A DNA stretch of 64,000 nt from Galbibacter orientalis DSM 19592 (GTDB taxonomy: Bacteria; Bacteroidota; Bacteroidia; Flavobacteriales; Flavobacteriaceae): positions 992,001-1,056,000 of the forward strand of contig NZ_JH651379.1 of the NCBI RefSeq assembly GCF_000260115.1, in the 5' to 3' direction. This document shows positions 35,813 through 45,349 of this stretch, in pieces. A program made the translations under genes and the position numbers. The notes below the pieces were generated by a model, which saw only the letters and a program-made list of their open reading frames with translations, was not told the DNA's origin and did not search any database. Each line of letters starts with the position of its first letter. Position 1 is the stretch's first letter.

Positions 35813-35964
35813 ATCGATGAAATACACTTTAGCATACAGAAAAATACTACACATAAATTATTTATAATCTTACATTTTTTGCTATTTCATGTAATTCATC
35901 GAAAACTACAATGCATTTCATCGAATAAATCGTGCAGTTTATCGATAAGGTTTGGTTTAACTCC
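35813..35964 (+). promoter_or_regulatory. cluster of TTCATCGA-type boxes upstream of the subtilase
   Basis: Four related boxes: ATCGATGAAATACACTT (reverse, 35813), TGTAATTCATCGAAA (near 35890), TGCATTTCATCGAAT (near 35912) and GTGCAGTTTATCGATAA (near 35932), then GGTTTGGTTTAACTCCT. This looks like an array of activator sites, perhaps for a LytTR-type or other response regulator. The same words occur at 1754-1898. Confidence 0.45.
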
Positions 35965-35993
35965 TACTTTAGTTATGCCAAATCACAAGAACT

Positions 35994-38981
35994 ATGAAAT
36001 CAATCCTACAAAAGACAGTTTTGTCTATCGCAATTACAGGAATTTTTCTTTTTAATGTCTCAGAAGTTGAAGCGCAACAGAAGTTTCAAAAAGCTACACA
36101 TGTTCAAGATTTTCAAAGTAAGAATCTAAAATCGATTTCAGCTAAATTTAGAAGTAAAGCTTTATTGAATAAAGAAAAAGCACATAGTTTAGCACGTTCT
36201 AAAGGTTGGGAAGTGTCTAAAAAGCTTCCAAATGGTGGCTATATGGAATTAGAAAAAGTTGGTCCAGATGGGGCGCCTATTTATTTTACAACATTTAATG
36301 ATAATGTGGTACACGCATCTAGATCAAATTCACTTTATAGAACTGGAGATTTGCATTTAGATGTAGATGGAATTGGCATGCATGTAGGAGTTTGGGATAG
36401 TGGAAATGCTTTAATGTCTCATCAAGAGTTTACAGGGAGAGTTAAGTCTGGAGATGATTCAAAAAGAACAAGTGGACACGCAACGCATGTTTTAGGAACA
36501 ATTATGGCAGCAGGGGTTGATAAAAAAGCAAAAGGTGTTGCTTTCAATGCAGAGGGAGTTACTTTTGATTGGACTAATGACGAGGCGGAAGTGGCAGAAG
36601 CAGCGGCAAACGGATTATTACTTTCAAATCATTCTTATGGAATTAGTGGAAAAACAATTCCAGATTGGTATTTCGGAGCATATATTTACCAAGCGCAAGA
36701 ATGGGACGAGATTATGTACAATGCTCCTTATTATTTAATGGTTACAGCTGCTGGAAATACACAGCAATATCAATATAATGAAACTCCAAATGTAGGAACT
36801 CCAGCAGATGCAAACGATCTTTTACTTGGGTATGCAGTGTCTAAGAATGGATTGACAGTAGCCGCGGCAGATAATGTGGTTTTAGATGAAAATGAAAACC
36901 TTATTAGTGCAGATATTGCTTCTTTTAGTAATTTCGGTCCTACAGATGATGGTAGAATTAAACCAGATATTACAGGCGAAGGGGTAGATGTATATTCGGC
37001 TTATAGTGATACAGAAACTAGCTATGTTAGTCAATCTGGAACCTCAATGGCGGCTCCTGGTGTTACGGGATCTTTATTGTTACTTCAGCAATATTACAGA
37101 GAAACACACGGAACTTTTATGAGAGCGGCAACGCTTAAAGGATTAACATTGCATACCGCAGATGAGGCAGGTGCTTTTCCAGGGCCAGATTATAAATTTG
37201 GATGGGGAATTATAAATGCTAGAAAGGCTGCAGAAACAATTTCAAAAGCGGGATTCGAATCGGAAATTATTGAAGAGACTTTAAATGAAGGACAAACATA
37301 TAGTTTTACTGTTGATGCGGAAGAAGGACAAACATTAATGGCTTCAATTTCTTGGACAGACCTTGCAAATGCATCAAAAAATGAAGGGAAGTTAAACGAT
37401 CCAACATCAGTTTTAGTAAACAACCTTGATATAATTATTACTAAAGAAGGAGAAGAGACTGCTTATTATCCTTGGAAACTTTCTGTTAGTAAAGGAAATA
37501 GTGCTGCGGAAAAAGGAATTAATAATGTGGATCCGTTTGAAAAAGTTGAAATTCCTAATGCTTCAGGTACCTATAAAATTACGGTTACTCACAAAGGGCA
37601 ATTAGCAACTTCTTCACAGGATTTTTCAATAGTTCTTACAGGAGTTAAAAAAAGCGCTTGTACATTGGACACTCCAAAAGAATTGTCTTCATCAGAAATT
37701 AAAGAAACAGAGGCAACACTAGAATGGGAAGTTGTGGCAGATGCAATTTATGAAGTTGCTTATAGAGTGCAAGGAAGTAATAAAAATACAAGTGGTTCTT
37801 GGAATACAGTTCTAGCTACTAAAAACAATAATAAATTAAGCTCATTATCGCAAAATACCATTTATGAGTGGAAAGTGAGAACTTTATGTTCTGAGTTAGC
37901 AGAATCTGAATATAGCGAGGTAAAAGTATTTAAAACTAAATTTATAGATACAGAAGCTCCAAATAGTGTTAAACATATTTCGGTTTCTGGTTTGTCTCAA
38001 ACTCAATTAGAGTTAAGTTGGGAACAGGCAACAGATAATGTTGCAACGGTTGCTTATGAAGTTTTTATGGACGGAATTAAAATAGATGAGCTTGCTGAAA
38101 ATAAATTAACAGTAACCGGATTACAGGCAAATACAGTGTATACTTTTACAATTGTAGCTAAAGACGAAGCTAAAAATACTTCTGAAATAAGCGATGCATA
38201 TTCAGTAAGAACATTATCTAAAGAAAGTCTAACTGATATAATTGCTTTCAATGATTTTGAAAATGGAATAGGAGAGTGGAGTGCATCAGGAATTTGGGGA
38301 GCAAGTAAAGGAAAATATACTTTGGATAACTCTATAGCTGCAAGTAGTAGAGAAACAGGTTTGGCTTCAATCTTAACGCCAAAAATGAATATATTACCAT
38401 ATGAAAAAATAGCGTTAGACTTCTATGTTTTAGCAACAGCTATTAAAAATAATGATAAAATATCTGTATCTGTAAATAATGGTAATGGTTGGGATTTATT
38501 AGAGACCTATGTTATAAATGATGAAGTAGCGAATGGATATTTCTATCAAGCTACATTAACTCTTACAAACAAAGAGCTTAAATTTTCTGAAAACACTCAA
38601 TTTAAAATAGAAACACAAATTTATAATGAAACTACTAGCATTTACATTGATAATGTTACTGTTAGAGGTTTTGCAAATAGTGCAAGTAAAGAAAGCTCTT
38701 TAGATAGATTGGCAGCAATGGATGTTAGTGAACTTCTAAAGACTCAAGATGATATAAAGAGAATAAGTGTATATCCAAATCCAACAGTAAATAATATTAC
38801 TATTAACGGACTTTCTGCTACTAACGATGCTTACCAAATTTATAATTCTGCAGGAAATATTGTAGCTGCAGGTAATGGTTACAATAAAAGTATTGATGTA
38901 TCTCGTTTTCCATCTGGACTTTATGTAGTTGCAGTTCAAGAAAATGGAAAAATGACTGGAGCCAAGTTTTTAAAGAATTAG
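35994..38981 (+). CDS. secreted subtilisin-like protease with Fn3 domains and T9SS sorting domain
   Basis: A 995-residue secreted S8 peptidase. The signal peptide ends about residue 27 (NVSEVEAQQ). The catalytic triad is Asp135 in GVWDSGN, His162 in SGHATHVLGTI and Ser about 350 in SGTSMAAPGVTGS. A proprotein-convertase-like beta domain (about 420-560) follows, then two fibronectin type III domains (DTPKELSSSEIKETEATLEW and DTEAPNSVKHISVSGLSQTQ), a carbohydrate-module-like region, and a C-terminal type A sorting domain (ISVYPNPTVNNITI to FLKN). It should be exported through the outer membrane by the type IX system and degrade external protein. Confidence 0.94.
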   Translation: MKSILQKTVLSIAITGIFLFNVSEVEAQQKFQKATHVQDFQSKNLKSISAKFRSKALLNKEKAHSLARSKGWEVSKKLPNGGYMELEKVGPDGAPIYFTTFNDNVVHASRSNSLYRTGDLHLDVDGIGMHVGVWDSGNALMSHQEFTGRVKSGDDSKRTSGHATHVLGTIMAAGVDKKAKGVAFNAEGVTFDWTNDEAEVAEAAANGLLLSNHSYGISGKTIPDWYFGAYIYQAQEWDEIMYNAPYYLMVTAAGNTQQYQYNETPNVGTPADANDLLLGYAVSKNGLTVAAADNVVLDENENLISADIASFSNFGPTDDGRIKPDITGEGVDVYSAYSDTETSYVSQSGTSMAAPGVTGSLLLLQQYYRETHGTFMRAATLKGLTLHTADEAGAFPGPDYKFGWGIINARKAAETISKAGFESEIIEETLNEGQTYSFTVDAEEGQTLMASISWTDLANASKNEGKLNDPTSVLVNNLDIIITKEGEETAYYPWKLSVSKGNSAAEKGINNVDPFEKVEIPNASGTYKITVTHKGQLATSSQDFSIVLTGVKKSACTLDTPKELSSSEIKETEATLEWEVVADAIYEVAYRVQGSNKNTSGSWNTVLATKNNNKLSSLSQNTIYEWKVRTLCSELAESEYSEVKVFKTKFIDTEAPNSVKHISVSGLSQTQLELSWEQATDNVATVAYEVFMDGIKIDELAENKLTVTGLQANTVYTFTIVAKDEAKNTSEISDAYSVRTLSKESLTDIIAFNDFENGIGEWSASGIWGASKGKYTLDNSIAASSRETGLASILTPKMNILPYEKIALDFYVLATAIKNNDKISVSVNNGNGWDLLETYVINDEVANGYFYQATLTLTNKELKFSENTQFKIETQIYNETTSIYIDNVTVRGFANSASKESSLDRLAAMDVSELLKTQDDIKRISVYPNPTVNNITINGLSATNDAYQIYNSAGNIVAAGNGYNKSIDVSRFPSGLYVVAVQENGKMTGAKFLKN

Positions 38982-38984
38982 AAC

Positions 38985-39172
38985 AGTGCCCAGTAGGCAG
39001 TCTGTAGTTGAGAGTTTAAGATTTATAGTTGATAATTGAAAAATCTTTCTCTTGATTCAAAGATTGAAAGTTTTTCGAATTGACTTCTCTATTTTATAGT
39101 CAAAAAACATCATAACAACGTAACTTCATAACTATTTAACTTTTTACTTTCAACCTTAAACTCTCAACTAAA
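38985..39172. repeat. word-type spacer between convergent genes
   Basis: No gene. Contains CAGTGCCCAGTAGGCAGTC, AGATTTATAGTTGATAATTG, CATCATAACAACGTAACTTC and ACTTTTTACTTTCAACCTTA, words also seen (often inverted) in the 15108-15830 and 18193-18284 spacers. Confidence 0.5.
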
Positions 39173-39174
39173 AA

Positions 39175-39888
39175 TCAGACATGTTTAATTTCTGAATCGT
39201 CTAAAATATCCTGTCCTCTTAAGCGAAGAAAAATTTGAGCTACGGCAATGACATCTTTTTCGCAATAAGTTACAATCTTATCAATATCTTTTTCAACGTA
39301 AAACACATGGCAAACCATACTTCCATCAATATCGTCTTTTGGCGATGGGATGTTTAAAATATTAGTAAGTAGCTTAAGAGAAGTATAATGCTTATAATCG
39401 CCAAACTTCCAGAGTTCCATGGTGTCTAAATGAGGGATTTCCCAAGGTTTTTTTCCAAATAAATTAAGTTTTGTAGGTAATCTTATTCCATGAATAATCA
39501 TTCTTCTTGCAATAAAAGGGAAGTCAAATTCCTTAGCATTATGTCCGCAAAGTAATTTATAAGGTTCGTTATAATGAGTCTCTAAAAGGTTTTTAAATTC
39601 GTTCAAAAGATCTTTTTCTTCTCCGTGAATTGAGGTAACTCTAAAGCTTCTTGTATTACCTTTAAAGGTAAAATATCCTACAGAGATACAAACAATCATT
39701 CCAAATTCCGCCCAAATACCAGCACGATCATAAAATTCTTCTGGTGAAAAATCTTCCTTTCGCTGATATTGTGTTTTATGTGCCCAGAGTTCTTTTTTTG
39801 TAGGGTCTAAAGCATCAAAATTATCATGCTCTGGAACTGTTTCAATATCGAGGAATAAAATATTTTCTAGACTAATTTTAGTTAGCAT
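39175..39888 (-). CDS. DnaQ-like 3'-5' exonuclease (PolB-exonuclease related)
   Basis: A 237-residue DEDD exonuclease related to the proofreading domain of family B polymerases but free-standing. ExoI motif LFLDIETVPEH (about residues 12-22), ExoII LLCGHNAKEFDFPFIARR, and ExoIII region VTYCEKDVIAVAQIFLR. It probably trims DNA or RNA ends; specific role unknown. Its start overlaps the end of the upstream serine hydrolase gene by 11 bases, so they are co-transcribed. Confidence 0.87.
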   Translation of the reverse strand: MLTKISLENILFLDIETVPEHDNFDALDPTKKELWAHKTQYQRKEDFSPEEFYDRAGIWAEFGMIVCISVGYFTFKGNTRSFRVTSIHGEEKDLLNEFKNLLETHYNEPYKLLCGHNAKEFDFPFIARRMIIHGIRLPTKLNLFGKKPWEIPHLDTMELWKFGDYKHYTSLKLLTNILNIPSPKDDIDGSMVCHVFYVEKDIDKIVTYCEKDVIAVAQIFLRLRGQDILDDSEIKHV

Positions 39889-41035
39889 CGTTTATTATTT
39901 TATAGGATTCATCAATATATTCATAAATGTCTTTACTGAAAGAATTTATTTGTTCTGATGAGGTCTGGTCTCCTAAGCGAACTATAATTAAGTTATCCTC
40001 TGGTTGAACAATTACATACTGACCTAAATGACCTCGGAGCATAAAAAAGTCTCTTCCATTGTAATTATTTAGTAACCATAAACCATAGCCATACATTTGT
40101 CCGTCTTTAAATCTAGGTTTTGTAGCTTTTTTAACAAAAATTGAATCCAAAAGCTGTACACCGTTCCATTTACCATTGTCTTTATAGAGCTTGCCAAAGC
40201 GAGCAAAATCTCTTGCAGTGGCAGCAATACAGCAATAAGCCTTTGCGAGTCCGGATTCTTTACTATCTAATTGCCAAAGTCCCATTTCTGTGGCGCCCAT
40301 GGGTTGCCAAAAACTAGCGGATAAATAATTTGCTAAACTTTGTTTAGTGCTTTTCTGGATAATCATTGCCAGTAATTGTGTATTACCACTTAGGTATTTA
40401 TAAGATTCTCCTGGGGTGTCAACTACTTTTAATCCGAGAATTATTTTTGTTAGGTCATCATCAAAGTAGGCACGGGTAGTGATGGAAAATGGACTGTAAT
40501 AAGCCTCATCCCAATTGAGACCACTGCCCATTGAAGCTAGATCTCCAACAGTCATTTTTCTACCAATTGGAGTATCAAATTCTTTATAAAAATCTGCTAC
40601 AGGTTGATCTAAACTCTTTATATACCCCTCTTGAATTGCCTTTTGTAATAGGGTTACAACTAGGGTTTTTGCCATTGAAAATGAGTTTGTACGACTCATC
40701 TCGTTGTATTCATTATAATATTTTTCTCTAAAAATAGAATCGTTTTTTATAATGAGAAAAGCAGCTGTTCCATATTTTTGATTGAGTTTGTCAAGATTTT
40801 CAGATACTATATTTTGATAGAATGGGGCTTTTGGCCATGGTTGAGGATTAACTCCTTTCTGAATAATTTCATTGTCGAAATACTTAAAATCATCTATAAA
40901 AGCAGTGGAATGCCCTGTTAAATAGGTTACACGAACGGCTTTTATCAAGTAATCATATCCGAAGATATATAGAGCAATCCATGTTATTCCTATAATAAAT
41001 AGGAAGGCTCTGAAAATTTTACGTATCATTTTCAT
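39878..41035 (-). CDS. membrane-anchored serine hydrolase (beta-lactamase fold)
   Basis: A 385-residue S12-type hydrolase with an N-terminal signal anchor (about residues 8-27, FRAFLFIIGITWIALYIFGY). Nucleophile motif SMAK in SFSMAKTLVVTLLQ, second motif YLS in KYLSGNTQLLAMI, and third motif HLG in MLRGHLGQYVIV. It is probably periplasmic with unknown substrate. It differs clearly from the 28071 hydrolase. It leads the pair with the exonuclease. Confidence 0.85.
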   Translation of the reverse strand: MKMIRKIFRAFLFIIGITWIALYIFGYDYLIKAVRVTYLTGHSTAFIDDFKYFDNEIIQKGVNPQPWPKAPFYQNIVSENLDKLNQKYGTAAFLIIKNDSIFREKYYNEYNEMSRTNSFSMAKTLVVTLLQKAIQEGYIKSLDQPVADFYKEFDTPIGRKMTVGDLASMGSGLNWDEAYYSPFSITTRAYFDDDLTKIILGLKVVDTPGESYKYLSGNTQLLAMIIQKSTKQSLANYLSASFWQPMGATEMGLWQLDSKESGLAKAYCCIAATARDFARFGKLYKDNGKWNGVQLLDSIFVKKATKPRFKDGQMYGYGLWLLNNYNGRDFFMLRGHLGQYVIVQPEDNLIIVRLGDQTSSEQINSFSKDIYEYIDESYKIINDAN

Positions 41036-41078
41036 AGAGAGTTTGATGAAATTAAACTAAATATAGGAATTAATCTGT

Positions 41079-41555
41079 TTAAAAAAGCTTTTGTTGAGGA
41101 GATGGACTTTCGTGTTCTAAAAGCCATTTTTTGCGCCATAAGCCACCTGCATAGCCTGTAAGAGAGCCATCGGTGCCAATAACACGGTGGCAGGGAACAA
41201 CAATCCAAAGTGGATTTTTACCATTGGCAGAGGCAACAGCTCTAATAGCTTTTACATCGCCTAATGTTTTTGATAGTTCTAAGTAAGAAGTTGTTTTTCC
41301 GAAGGGAATATTTAGTAATTCTTTCCAAACACGTTTTTGGAAATCTGTTCCTTGCGGGTTTATTTTGAAATTAAACTGTACTAGATTTCCTGTAAAATAT
41401 GCCTGCAGTTGTTGGGTTGCTTCTTTTAAATCATCAGGAATGTTTGTAGAAATAGTAGTTTCTTCATCTAAAACAGTAATAGAAGTAATTCCATTTTTAT
41501 CTCCAACAATTTTTGTACTTCCAAGGGGAGTTTTAATTACTACTTGTTCCATCAT
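41079..41555 (-). CDS. ogt: methylated-DNA--protein-cysteine methyltransferase
   Basis: A suicide DNA repair protein of about 158 residues that takes alkyl groups from O6-methylguanine. The acceptor Cys is in WIVVPCHRVIGTDGSLTGYAGG and the DNA-binding helix region is VRAVASANGKNP-like (KAIRAVASANGKNPLW). I use the ATG at 41555, which overlaps the end of the upstream CNNM gene by 23 bases; the longer frame to 41576 adds an unlikely MKSQLKR. It may be translationally coupled to that gene. Confidence 0.92.
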   Translation of the reverse strand: MMEQVVIKTPLGSTKIVGDKNGITSITVLDEETTISTNIPDDLKEATQQLQAYFTGNLVQFNFKINPQGTDFQKRVWKELLNIPFGKTTSYLELSKTLGDVKAIRAVASANGKNPLWIVVPCHRVIGTDGSLTGYAGGLWRKKWLLEHESPSPQQKLF

Positions 41556-42639
41556 TCTCTTCAATTGGCTTTTCAAAAATACCCATTCTTTCTGCTCTAA
41601 TTTGCCAATTTCTACGTGCTAATAATTGTAAATCTTCTACATTATCACTTTCATCAACAATTTCGAGTCCTAGCATGGTTTCTATAATATCTTCCATTGT
41701 TACGAGTCCGCTTATAGAACCGTATTCGTCAACAACCAAAGCAATATGATCTTGATTTCCTATAAATTTTTCAAAAAGTTCTGGTAGCGGAATACTTCGT
41801 TTAGAAATTAAAATATCTCTGCGGAGGGTACTTAATTTTTCATCACCTTCTCCATTAATCATAGCTTCCAGTACTTGATCTTTTAAAACAAAACCAGTAA
41901 TATTATCAACATTATTTTTATAAATAGGAATTCTGGAGAATCGAAGTTTCGGATTTCTATTAAAGAATTCTTGGATTGTTAAATCTTCCGAAGCTGTTTT
42001 CATAACGGTACGTGGAGTCATAATATCTTTTGCCCAAATCTGATCGAAACGCATTAGGTTTTTAATCATGGTCGACTCAGATTCTTGGAAAACCCCTTCT
42101 TCTTGAGCGATATCTGCCATAGCTGTAAAATCTTCTCTACTGAAAACAGACCCATGTGCACTTTTCCCACCGATAAGTTTTGTTGTTAATTTTAAAAGCC
42201 AGATAATTCCTGTCCATTTTAAGGGAAAAATCATTATAGTCAATGTCTTAGCAGTAAAATTTCCTAATCGTCTCCAATAGGTTGCTCCAATAGTTTTAGG
42301 GATAATTTCTGAAACAACAAGAATTAAAACGGTCATAATAGCCGATACAATTCCGACAATATTAAAACCTAAAATATCAATTTTATATGGTAATTTTTCA
42401 GCTTGAACCCCCACTAAAATTGCGCCAACCGTATGTGCAACGGTATTGATAGTTAAAATAGCAATAAGCGGAGCATCTACATTTTGCTTTAACTTTTCAA
42501 GGGTAAAGGCATATGTCTTTCCTTCTTGTTTCTTTACGTTTATAAATGTTGGTGTAACGCTCAAAAAAACAGCCTCGAGTACAGAACATAAAAACGAGAA
42601 GAAAATTGAAACGAGGGCAAATAAAATTAATAATCCCAT
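41533..42639 (-). CDS. CNNM/CorC-family membrane protein (DUF21 plus CBS pair)
   Basis: A 368-residue inner-membrane protein usually labelled hemolysin. An N-terminal DUF21 domain with four hydrophobic segments (about residues 1-160) is followed by tandem CBS domains (IMTPRTVMKTASEDLTIQEF and HIALVVDEYGSISGLVTMED). The C-terminal CorC/HlyC domain of longer relatives is absent. Such proteins are linked to Mg2+ or Co2+ export. It is followed by overlapping ogt. Confidence 0.88.
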   Translation of the reverse strand: MGLLILFALVSIFFSFLCSVLEAVFLSVTPTFINVKKQEGKTYAFTLEKLKQNVDAPLIAILTINTVAHTVGAILVGVQAEKLPYKIDILGFNIVGIVSAIMTVLILVVSEIIPKTIGATYWRRLGNFTAKTLTIMIFPLKWTGIIWLLKLTTKLIGGKSAHGSVFSREDFTAMADIAQEEGVFQESESTMIKNLMRFDQIWAKDIMTPRTVMKTASEDLTIQEFFNRNPKLRFSRIPIYKNNVDNITGFVLKDQVLEAMINGEGDEKLSTLRRDILISKRSIPLPELFEKFIGNQDHIALVVDEYGSISGLVTMEDIIETMLGLEIVDESDNVEDLQLLARRNWQIRAERMGIFEKPIEENDGTSSN

Positions 42640-42735
42640 ATAATTGATTTGTAGCTAAAATACGTATATAAATACTAAGAAGCAAAAGAAGGGTTTATCC
42701 CTAATGATTGTCTAAATGTAAGAATACTCTTAAAA

Positions 42736-43242
42736 TTACCATCCTACATATTTAGGAGGTTTGATATTGTTTAGATTTAAATAAACTATTAATTGTCCGC
42801 GGTGATGTGTTACATGGTCTTGTAATAAATTGAGGATTTGCAATTTGGTTTTTTTGCCTGCAAAGAAATCTACTTTATCTACAAGTGTTGAGTCTGGAGT
42901 TTTTATAACTGCATTTTTAACTGCATCAAAAGAAGTGGAAATTGATTTTAATAGGGCTTCTTTGTTACTGTTTTCTACTTTTTCATCCTTAATATCAGCC
43001 TCAAAATAAGTTTTACCGAGCCAATTCATGTTTTGTTGAATATGTAGGAGTTGTTCTTTAAAACTCATTTCGCGCTCGGTAGGCTTATAGTCGTACTTTT
43101 CTTCGGGCATTGATTGTGCTATTTGTAGTAAATAGCTTTTAGAGTTTTCCCATTTTTCGCTAAAGGTAGCAACCGAAAAATCTTGAGCAGATAACGTAGT
43201 TATTGTCAGGATAAAAATAATAGAGAATAGATTTTTCATCAA
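42736..43242 (-). CDS. exported DinB-family protein
   Basis: A 168-residue protein with a signal peptide (MMKNLFSIIFILTITTLSAQ) and a DinB/YfiT four-helix bundle. The three metal-binding histidines of the fold are suggested by QLLHIQQNMNW and DHVTHHRGQLIVYL. Function unknown; the family includes thiol-dependent transferases. It starts one base after the hemB stop, so it is co-transcribed with the heme genes. Confidence 0.82.
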   Translation of the reverse strand: MMKNLFSIIFILTITTLSAQDFSVATFSEKWENSKSYLLQIAQSMPEEKYDYKPTEREMSFKEQLLHIQQNMNWLGKTYFEADIKDEKVENSNKEALLKSISTSFDAVKNAVIKTPDSTLVDKVDFFAGKKTKLQILNLLQDHVTHHRGQLIVYLNLNNIKPPKYVGW

Positions 43243-43243
43243 T

Positions 43244-44233
43244 TTAAGAAATTAGTTTAACTACATCTTTTGCAAAATAGCTAGCAATAATATCGGCACC
43301 AGCTCTTTTAATTGCAAGAGTTTGTTCTAAAATAACTGCATCATGGTCGAGCCATCCTCTTTCAGAAGCGGCTTTTATCATTGCATATTCACCACTTACT
43401 TGATACACGGCTACTGGTACTTCAAAATTATTCTTAAGGTCTCGAACAATGTCTAAGTAGCAAAGTCCAGGTTTTACCATAACAATATCGGCACCTTCGT
43501 CTATATCCATTTGTGTTTCTTTTAAAGCTTCGGTACGGTTGGCAGGATCCATTTGGTAGGTTCTTTTATCCTTAGGAATATCTTTTGCATCTACAGGAGC
43601 AGAATCTAAGGCATCTCGAAAAGGACCATAAAAAGCAGAAGCATATTTGGCGCTATAACTCATTATTCCAGTATTTATAAAACCTTCGTTTTCTAATGTT
43701 TCACGCATTTTTAAAATTCTACCGTCCATCATATCACTTGGTGCTACAAAATTGGCTCCTGCTTGTGCGTGGGATAGAGCCATTTTGGCCAATACTTCTG
43801 CAGAAGGATCGTTTAATATTTGTCCGTTTTCTACAATTCCATCATGACCATAAGCCGAATATGGATCTAGCGCTACGTCGGTCATAACCAACATTTCTGG
43901 AACTGCATTTTTTACAGTTTTTATTGCACGTTGCATTAATCCATCTGGGTTGAGTGCTTCGGTACCTTTATTATCTTTTAAATTGTCTGGTACTTTTACA
44001 AAAAGTAAAACCGATTTTAATCCCATGCCCCATAATTCTTTTACTTCTTTTTCAAGTAGATCTAAACTGAAACGGAAGTAATTTGGCATGGAAGCAATTT
44101 CTTCTTTTATGTTTTTACCTTCTACTACAAATAAAGGAACCAAAAAATCGTTTGGAGTTATAATGGTTTCTTGTACCAAACTACGAATAGCTTCATTGGT
44201 TCTTAAGCGTCTGTTTCTTCTTAATGGATACAT
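43244..44233 (-). CDS. hemB: delta-aminolevulinic acid dehydratase (porphobilinogen synthase)
   Basis: A 329-residue cytosolic enzyme condensing two 5-aminolevulinates to porphobilinogen. The Schiff-base lysine lies in DIVMVKPGLCYLD (about residue 256). The metal loop reads DVALDPYSAYGHDGIV, with Asp in place of the Cys residues of zinc enzymes, so this is the Mg2+-using type. Last but one gene on the minus-strand heme unit, before the DinB gene. Confidence 0.96.
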   Translation of the reverse strand: MYPLRRNRRLRTNEAIRSLVQETIITPNDFLVPLFVVEGKNIKEEIASMPNYFRFSLDLLEKEVKELWGMGLKSVLLFVKVPDNLKDNKGTEALNPDGLMQRAIKTVKNAVPEMLVMTDVALDPYSAYGHDGIVENGQILNDPSAEVLAKMALSHAQAGANFVAPSDMMDGRILKMRETLENEGFINTGIMSYSAKYASAFYGPFRDALDSAPVDAKDIPKDKRTYQMDPANRTEALKETQMDIDEGADIVMVKPGLCYLDIVRDLKNNFEVPVAVYQVSGEYAMIKAASERGWLDHDAVILEQTLAIKRAGADIIASYFAKDVVKLIS

Positions 44234-44266
44234 ATTTTTGTTTTTTAATTTTATAATTCTGAATGC

Positions 44267-44361
44267 GGTTCAAAGGTTCAAAGGTTCAGAGGTTCAGAGG
44301 GGCAAAGGTTTTAATAGTATTTTCTTTACTTTTAAATTTCCTCATTTCCTCATTTCTTACT
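44267..44361. repeat. 8-bp tandem word repeats upstream of hemB
   Basis: Five 8-bp units of GGTTCAAA/GGTTCAGA from 44267 to 44306, then TTTCCTCA units near 44338-44356. The word CAAAGGTTCAAA is the reverse complement of TTTGAACCTTTG in the 15108-15830 spacer. Confidence 0.75.
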
Positions 44362-44371
44362 TTTACACGCT

Positions 44372-45349
44372 TCAATCTTCTTCAATCTTAAAAGTATCAT
44401 TTATTTTATCGGCGGTTTTGGTTAGTATTTTTGGTGCTTTAAATCGGTAGCCTATATAAATATCTATATAAGCAATATTGTCGTCTAATTGGATATGGTT
44501 ATGACCGTGGTATTTCAGTTTAGAAAAATCGGCATGAATCCCACCAAAATAGCGATTCAAATTAAATCCGAATACTCCATTTGCCGACATACTAAATAAG
44601 GTTGTAAAAATACCAGTACCCCCAAAATTATTATAATTAAGTCCTACACCTACAGAAGCACCTGCAGAAATAAACATATGGTCATTAATTACATAACTGT
44701 ATTGATACCCAGGAACTAATCCTATGTTTGCCGATTGCAAATTTTGGTCAAAACCGCTGGATTCCATCACAAAATTAGTATAATCGTATGCTATTTTCGG
44801 AATCAAACTTCCAGCGCTTTTTGCTTGCCATTCCCGTTGTCCTACTGTTGCCCGATATGAAAACTTATCATTTAAAGAAAATGCAGTGGAGCCTTGTATT
44901 TTATTAGTTTCTAAGAGCGGAGCATCAAAATTTTCAGCACTACTTTTTACCTCAAACCCCCGTTGATGATAAAAACTTAAAGTTTGAATCAATCCTTTAT
45001 AAATCCCTCTAAAATTTAGATTGTAAATATCAGAATCGGTGTCATCGCCGTTGTTTCCTGGTAAGAAAGAAGGTGAAAATCCGAATCCAAATTCAATAAA
45101 TCTATATTGGAAACCTAAAGCTAGGCGCTGTTTTTTATTGGGGATGATATCATACGTAGTTTTATTTTCACCTTGATAATAATCAAAACTATTAGAAACA
45201 TCTATAAAAGAAAACCGGAGTCCTATTAAACTATTGAATCTTTTAATATAGCCATCATCAGATACGGTGTCTTTTTTAACCGTTTGTTCCTGAGAAAAAC
45301 AGTTAAAAGAGAGAAAGAATAAAGATATATATATACTTATCCGACCCAT
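44372..45349 (-). CDS. probable outer-membrane protein in the heme cluster
   Basis: A 325-residue protein with a signal peptide (MGRISIYISLFFLSFNCFSQ) and a strand-rich body with repeated aromatic and glycine residues (LALGFQYRFIEFGFGFSP, ISAGASVGVGLNYNNFGG), typical of outer-membrane barrels such as DUF4421-like proteins of Bacteroidota. Its start overlaps the hemF end by 13 bases, so it belongs to the heme operon. Not assigned to a function; heme or porphyrin handling is only a guess from place. Confidence 0.7.
   Translation of the reverse strand: MGRISIYISLFFLSFNCFSQEQTVKKDTVSDDGYIKRFNSLIGLRFSFIDVSNSFDYYQGENKTTYDIIPNKKQRLALGFQYRFIEFGFGFSPSFLPGNNGDDTDSDIYNLNFRGIYKGLIQTLSFYHQRGFEVKSSAENFDAPLLETNKIQGSTAFSLNDKFSYRATVGQREWQAKSAGSLIPKIAYDYTNFVMESSGFDQNLQSANIGLVPGYQYSYVINDHMFISAGASVGVGLNYNNFGGTGIFTTLFSMSANGVFGFNLNRYFGGIHADFSKLKYHGHNHIQLDDNIAYIDIYIGYRFKAPKILTKTADKINDTFKIEED

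Noticed and set aside
41556-41576. Longer N-terminus of the MGMT gene
   Set aside because: Lies deeper in the upstream gene and adds residues unlike the family; ATG 41555 fits better.
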